Source: Polyangiaceae bacterium
Lineage (GTDB): Bacteria; Myxococcota_A; Polyangia; Polyangiales; Polyangiaceae
Reading direction: 5' to 3'
DNA: 34,264 nucleotides
NCBI GenBank assembly: GCA_025937785.1
Contig: JAICQQ010000075.1
Location: forward strand, 1-34,264
The translations under genes and the position numbers were made by a program. The notes under the pieces were generated by a model. The model had not been told where the DNA came from, made no database searches, and worked only from the letters and a program-made list of their open reading frames with translations. Shown here piece after piece: positions 30,623 through 34,264 of this stretch (position 1 is its first letter; each line of letters begins with the position of its first letter).

Positions 30623-32644
30623 GTGACGAAGCCCGGGGTGTCGAAACTGAGCTTGGGCGCAGCAGTGCTACTGGGCGCCTGCGGCCGCACTGAGCTCTCC
30701 GAGTGGCTGCGCTCGGACACTGTGGCCGCGAGCGCCGGCTCCGCGAGCGTCACCACCAGCGCGGGTGGAGACCCTGCCTCCGCTGGACCCGGTTTCACGG
30801 CCACTGCGATCGCCGCGGTGACGAACGGGGGCGGCGTGACAGCGAGCACGAGCGGCACGAGCTCGACCGGCACTGGAGCCACGGGCTTCGGCGGCATGAC
30901 CGCGAGCGCTGGCGGAACTTTCGGCATGGGCGGCGCAGGGGGAGAAGCGCCGAGCGAGATCGAGATCGAACCCGACACGCTCGTGCCTGGTCGTTACAAG
31001 CTCGAGTACGGCGCGAGTTTTTCGGCGAGCGGAGGCAGCGGCTCGTACGAGTTCCGCGTGGCGGCGGGCGAGCTGCCGCCCGGTCTCGTTTTGGCGAGCG
31101 ACGGCGCGCTCACGGGGACCCCCAGTTTCCCCGGCCGCTGGCTGTTCACGATCGAGGTGAGCGATGGGCTCGGAGCCCGCGGGCAGCAGGAGTACAGCCT
31201 CGAAATCGAGAGAAATAGCCTGGTCGCGCTCACGGTGTTTCAGTCGTCGAGCTCCACCCGCTCCGACGCGCTGCTCATTGATTTGACCCAGCCCGAAGAC
31301 GGTGTCTTGCATCGTCAGGAGTACAGCCGCTACCCGCAGTTCTCACCTGATGGGCGCTGGCTCAAGTGGAGTACGTTCGACGCCTCGGGAACGACGGACA
31401 GCTACGCTCAGCCGTTGGTCGACCGCACACCCCTCGAACAGCTGCCGCTCACCGAGGACGGAACCAGCAAAGCTTGGTGCGCGTGGTCACCCGACTCGAA
31501 GCGCCTGGGATGCACCCTCTCGAGCGATGACGCTAGCTTCGAGCTCGGCGTCCGCTCCGTCACGGACACATCGATCGAGGGGGTGGTGCCGGTCGCCGAG
31601 GGCACGTCTGACCATACTCAGTGGATCTCGCCGACGCGGATCGTCTACAAAGACAGCGACGCCGAACTGTTCGTCGCGGACGTCGGCAACGACGTCGTGA
31701 AGTTGGAGCAGTATCTGCAGTCACTGCGCGACGAAGCCGGTCAGATGCTCCTGGTCACTGACTACGGCGCCGAGCGGGCTGTGGTCCACAGCGTGGATGC
31801 ATCTCCACAGCGCACGTTCGTGGTGGACCTAACGACAGAGACCTGGCACGAGCTCTCGCTAGCCACCTACTGGATGCTCGCGCCCGAGCTGGACTTGATG
31901 CTGGGCTGGGAGGGAGCGCTGCATTTCATGCATGCAATGGAGGGCATGGAACTGCTCGGACCGCTGGATACCTCGGGCGCTGGCTCGCTCGCTGTCGAGG
32001 CCTCGGGTCAGATCGCATTAGCTCCCACCGCGGCGCGCTTCGTCGCGGTCCGTGCGGCACGAGCGATCGTGAGTAGCGTGGTCGGGGGCGAGCTCGAGAA
32101 CGTCGAAGTGACAGGCGCCTATGGCTCGCCCCAGATCTTCAGGTTCTCGCCCGACGGACGCTGGCTTGCGCTCGCGACCGACACGGAGCTATGGCTCACC
32201 GACCTGGGTGCCGGGGGTGGTCCGGCGGACGCTTTCGCGGCCGTGAAGCTGAGCGACGTGGAGCGGGCCACGGTGGTCTTCGCTCCCGATTCTTCCGCAC
32301 TCGCCTTCATCAGCGCGGGTGTGAGCAACCCCATTGGTGGCCCTCCCGTCACCCTCGGGGTCGTCGATCTCACGCAGCCACCCGAGTTCGCGACGCGACT
32401 GCTCGAGACCGACGACGAATGGAGCTGGCCGACGTGGTCCAATGACGCCTCGTACCTCTTCTTCTTGGGCGGCTCGCTCACGGCAGGGCGCGCCCTGCAT
32501 GTCTACGACCTACTCGAGCCCGACAGCCCGCGACGTCTCATCGTGTCTTGCGGCGTTCCTATCGGTGCGAGCCCCGGCTGCCCCAATGGTGTGGAGTTTC
32601 AACCGTGGGTTTCATGGCTGGCGTCCACGCAGCCGTCCCAGTGA
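30623..32644 (+). CDS. Lipoprotein with Ig-like domain and PD40 beta-propeller repeats
   Basis: 673 residues from a GTG at 30623; a second GTG at 30638 is possible. Signal ending at Cys20 (AVLLGAC). Residues 30-105 are Ser/Thr/Gly-rich spacer. About 110-205 matches a He_PIG/Ig-like fold: YGASFSASGGSGSYEFRVAAG, LPPGLVLASDGALTGTPSFPG, WLFTIEVSDGLGA. The rest is propeller-like with TolB/PD40-type blades: PQFSPDGRWLKWS, CAWSPDSKRLGC, FRFSPDGRWLALA, VVFAPDSSALAFI, PTWSNDASYLFFLG. Such proteins act in surface binding; the ligand here is unknown. Divergent from livK, convergent with the next gene (12-bp gap). Confidence 0.8.
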   Translation: MTKPGVSKLSLGAAVLLGACGRTELSEWLRSDTVAASAGSASVTTSAGGDPASAGPGFTATAIAAVTNGGGVTASTSGTSSTGTGATGFGGMTASAGGTFGMGGAGGEAPSEIEIEPDTLVPGRYKLEYGASFSASGGSGSYEFRVAAGELPPGLVLASDGALTGTPSFPGRWLFTIEVSDGLGARGQQEYSLEIERNSLVALTVFQSSSSTRSDALLIDLTQPEDGVLHRQEYSRYPQFSPDGRWLKWSTFDASGTTDSYAQPLVDRTPLEQLPLTEDGTSKAWCAWSPDSKRLGCTLSSDDASFELGVRSVTDTSIEGVVPVAEGTSDHTQWISPTRIVYKDSDAELFVADVGNDVVKLEQYLQSLRDEAGQMLLVTDYGAERAVVHSVDASPQRTFVVDLTTETWHELSLATYWMLAPELDLMLGWEGALHFMHAMEGMELLGPLDTSGAGSLAVEASGQIALAPTAARFVAVRAARAIVSSVVGGELENVEVTGAYGSPQIFRFSPDGRWLALATDTELWLTDLGAGGGPADAFAAVKLSDVERATVVFAPDSSALAFISAGVSNPIGGPPVTLGVVDLTQPPEFATRLLETDDEWSWPTWSNDASYLFFLGGSLTAGRALHVYDLLEPDSPRRLIVSCGVPIGASPGCPNGVEFQPWVSWLASTQPSQ

Positions 32645-32656
32645 GTGCCGAGGCAC
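32645..32656. terminator. Palindrome in the convergent gap
   Basis: GTGCCGAGGCAC exactly fills the 12 bp between two convergent stop codons. It could serve as a short bidirectional terminator hairpin, but the stem is only 4-5 bp and there are no T tracts, so confidence is low. Confidence 0.25.
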
Positions 32657-33331
32657 CTATTCTGCGACCTCACCCGCGCGACCGGCTGCGCCGCCCGCTG
32701 CGCCGCCTGCCCCGCCGCTGTCACCTGCTCCGCCCTCGAGAAGCTCGGTGACCTCGTCACACGACAGATTGGTGCGCCGGCACGCCTTCACTTCGAGTGG
32801 ATGGGCGTACCCCATCTCACAGCGCTGCTGCTCGCGGACCGACCACGCGAATCCCTCCACATAGCAGTTGGGCTCACCGCCAGCGCACGAGCGCGAGCGC
32901 TGCTGCGTCAGAACTCTGCCGTCACCCAATAGCACGAACAGGGTATCCTCTTGCGAAACACCGGGTCCAGGGCGACTCTGGAACATGACGACGTCGCCGC
33001 TGTCTCCGCTGCTCCACACACGCTCGACGCACGGACCGGCGCCACCACAATCGCCCAACATGCCCAGGTGCGAACAGATAGGGGCACAACCGAGATCGAG
33101 GCCGCACGCGAAGAGGTCGTGAGTGGAGGGACCACCCGTGGTGGTAGAGTCAGTCCCGCCGCCCCCCGTCGTGGGTGCAGTGCCGCCGCTGCCGCCCGAG
33201 CCGCCCGAGCCGCCCGTTGGACCCGTGTCATTCGCCGCGTCCGTGTCTCCGTTGCGCTCGGCATAACACTGGAGCGACAAGGCGCCCGCCAACAACAAGA
33301 ACCCCCAATGCCCGGGCCTCGAAGCGATCAT
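32657..33331 (-). CDS. Small Cys-rich secreted protein or lipoprotein, unknown function
   Basis: 224 residues from the ATG at 33331; an ATG at 33355 is also possible, and the frame is open much further but without coding character. Residues 1-21 (MIASRPGHWGFLLLAGALSLQ) form a signal ending before Cys22; Gln at -1 is atypical for a lipobox. A Gly/Ser/Thr spacer follows (TGPTGGSGGSGGSGGTAP), then a Cys-rich stretch (ACGLDLGCAPICSHLGMLGDC), and VVMFQSRPGPGV and LFVLLGDGRVLTQQRSRSCAGG strands. The tail is Gly/Ala-rich (GGAGGAAGGAAGRAGE). No known domain. Likely surface-exposed. Confidence 0.65.
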   Translation of the reverse strand: MIASRPGHWGFLLLAGALSLQCYAERNGDTDAANDTGPTGGSGGSGGSGGTAPTTGGGGTDSTTTGGPSTHDLFACGLDLGCAPICSHLGMLGDCGGAGPCVERVWSSGDSGDVVMFQSRPGPGVSQEDTLFVLLGDGRVLTQQRSRSCAGGEPNCYVEGFAWSVREQQRCEMGYAHPLEVKACRRTNLSCDEVTELLEGGAGDSGGAGGAAGGAAGRAGEVAE

Positions 33332-33995
33332 GTCCAATACCGTAGCAACAGGCATGCCGTCGGGAATCGAGCGTTCGCCAACAGCAGGCGGGCGCATCTG
33401 TGCCAGGGTGTGCCGAGTCGCGCCGCACGGGTTTGCCACCGACGAGCACGAGTTAAGACGCCGTCTCAGAGCACCCGCAGGCGGCAGGTGCTCGTCCCGC
33501 AGCGGCTCGCCGAAGACGTGACGCGATTGTGGCAGCTCCGAGCGGCTGCCGGGCTTCACGACCTCGGACTTGACCAGATACACGAGCCGCGCACCACGGC
33601 GCGGGGGATGCTCGTGCCGCGGCTCGAGCGTGATCGCGCTGGTGCGGCAGCCACGGCTTCGACATCGCGGGGGAGCAGCACTACGTCGCAGGCCGCCGAG
33701 AATCGTCGTTCCGGTGGCTTTGCCCGACTATGCAGTGGAGCTCGCGCAGGCGCAACCCGTGCCCCAGGTCTGCGGTGATTTCACAGGCTGCCGCTTCCGG
33801 CGGCACCGCTCGCTGACTTCCAGCGACCCACACCTCGCCACCTGCGAGGGAGTCGAGTGTCCACTCCGGTTGTCATACAGTCAGATGTACACAGCGTGCG
33901 TTAACGACGACCACTGCAGTGGACACATGGCGTGCGCGGGCCCTGAGCGGTTGACGCGCCAGTCGGCGCCGGGTTAGCACTGTTAGCGAGGGATA
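33332..33995. other. Intergenic region, no gene recognised
   Basis: About 660 bp. One plus-strand frame (33570-33977) and several minus-strand ones are open, but none has a ribosome site or a recognisable domain. On the minus strand around 33440-33583, LVKSEVVKPGSRSELPQS and RHVFGEPLRDEHLPPAG have some protein character, so a decayed gene fragment is possible. Direct repeats GTTAGC (33973 and 33983) lie just before the kinase start. Confidence 0.5.
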
Positions 33996-34264
33996 ATGCC
34001 ATCGGACGAGGTGAGCTCGACTCGGGTCTTGGACAGCGACCCACTGGTTGGTACTGAAATTCAGGGACGTTATCGCATTCTGAAGCGGCTCGGCGCCGGT
34101 GGCATGGGCGTGGTGTACCTCGGCGAGCACTCCCTGATCCGCCGCAAGGTGGCGATCAAAACGCTGCACGCGATGTACGCGACGGATCCCGACGTCGTGA
34201 ATCGCTTTCATCGCGAGGCGCTGGCGGCGACCAGCATCGGCAACCAGCACATCGTCGAAGTCAC
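33996..34264 (+). CDS. Ser/Thr protein kinase, N-terminal part (runs off the window)
   Basis: First 89 codons of a eukaryotic-like kinase. After a short leader, YRILKRLGAGGMGVVYLGEH is the Gly-rich nucleotide loop (GAGGMG at about 33-38); Lys55 in KVAIKTL is the ATP-binding lysine and Glu74 in RFHREALA the likely helix-C partner. The end of the window cuts the gene before the catalytic loop, so activity cannot be judged further. ATG at 33996 with GAGGGA a few bases upstream. Large families of such kinases are typical of myxobacteria. Confidence 0.9.
   Translation, partial: MPSDEVSSTRVLDSDPLVGTEIQGRYRILKRLGAGGMGVVYLGEHSLIRRKVAIKTLHAMYATDPDVVNRFHREALAATSIGNQHIVEV

Noticed and set aside
33570..33977. 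A 135-codon plus-strand gene before the kinase
   Set aside because: No ribosome site, an Arg-rich opening and no recognisable domain.

Overview
The window reads as chromosome of a high-GC, Gram-negative bacterium, most likely a myxobacterium of the Polyangia type (Myxococcota). This is inference. It rests on strong G/C preference at third codon positions, frequent GTG and TTG starts, many surface lipoproteins with Ser/Thr/Gly- or Pro/Ala-rich linkers, several outer-membrane barrels, and a eukaryotic-like Ser/Thr kinase at the right edge. No phage, transposase, CRISPR, tRNA or rRNA was recognised.

Layout. 1-742: no convincing protein gene, but a near-consensus sigma-70-type promoter (321-348) reads into a GC-rich tandem array (487-617); an oppositely facing T-tract terminator lies at 127-159. 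743-3563: ggt and gshB, divergent glutathione genes. 3604-9562: a small zinc-ribbon-like protein, a membrane-anchored unknown, then a compact envelope cluster (two Pro/Ala-rich outer-membrane proteins, one lipoprotein, one FadL/OmpP1-like protein). 9990-11723: an arylsulfotransferase-family lipoprotein.

11842-22341 is the centrepiece, a six-gene co-directional run with four start/stop contacts or overlaps. It encodes a lipoprotein resembling isoaspartyl peptidase/asparaginase whose catalytic Thr seems lost, a CPA-type cation/proton antiporter, TrkA, TrkH, a 1400-residue protein joining a CPA2 antiporter to a long helical region, a P-loop ATPase and a winged helix, and an MscS-type channel with a lipobox. 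I infer a K+/H+/osmotic homeostasis module in which an ATPase-bearing antiporter may sense or remodel. A glutaredoxin-like gene follows at once.

22975-25365: a winged-helix protein overlapping a Cys-rich lipoprotein gene that is split by a one-base frameshift in a C run near 24537-24540. 25366-25695: a gap holding a second, inverted copy of the head of the 406-490 repeat. 25696-30497 (minus strand): a complete branched-chain-amino-acid-type ABC operon, livK-livH-livM-livG-livF. 30623-32644: a large lipoprotein with an Ig-like domain and PD40 propeller repeats, convergent with a small Cys-rich secreted protein (32657-33331). 33332-33995: no gene seen. 33996 to the end: the start of a Ser/Thr protein kinase.

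Themes: ion and osmotic control, glutathione/thiol chemistry (ggt, gshB, glutaredoxin) and cell-envelope proteins. A functional link between glutathione genes and the antiporters is possible, because KefB/KefC-type CPA2 systems are glutathione-gated, but nothing in the sequence proves it.
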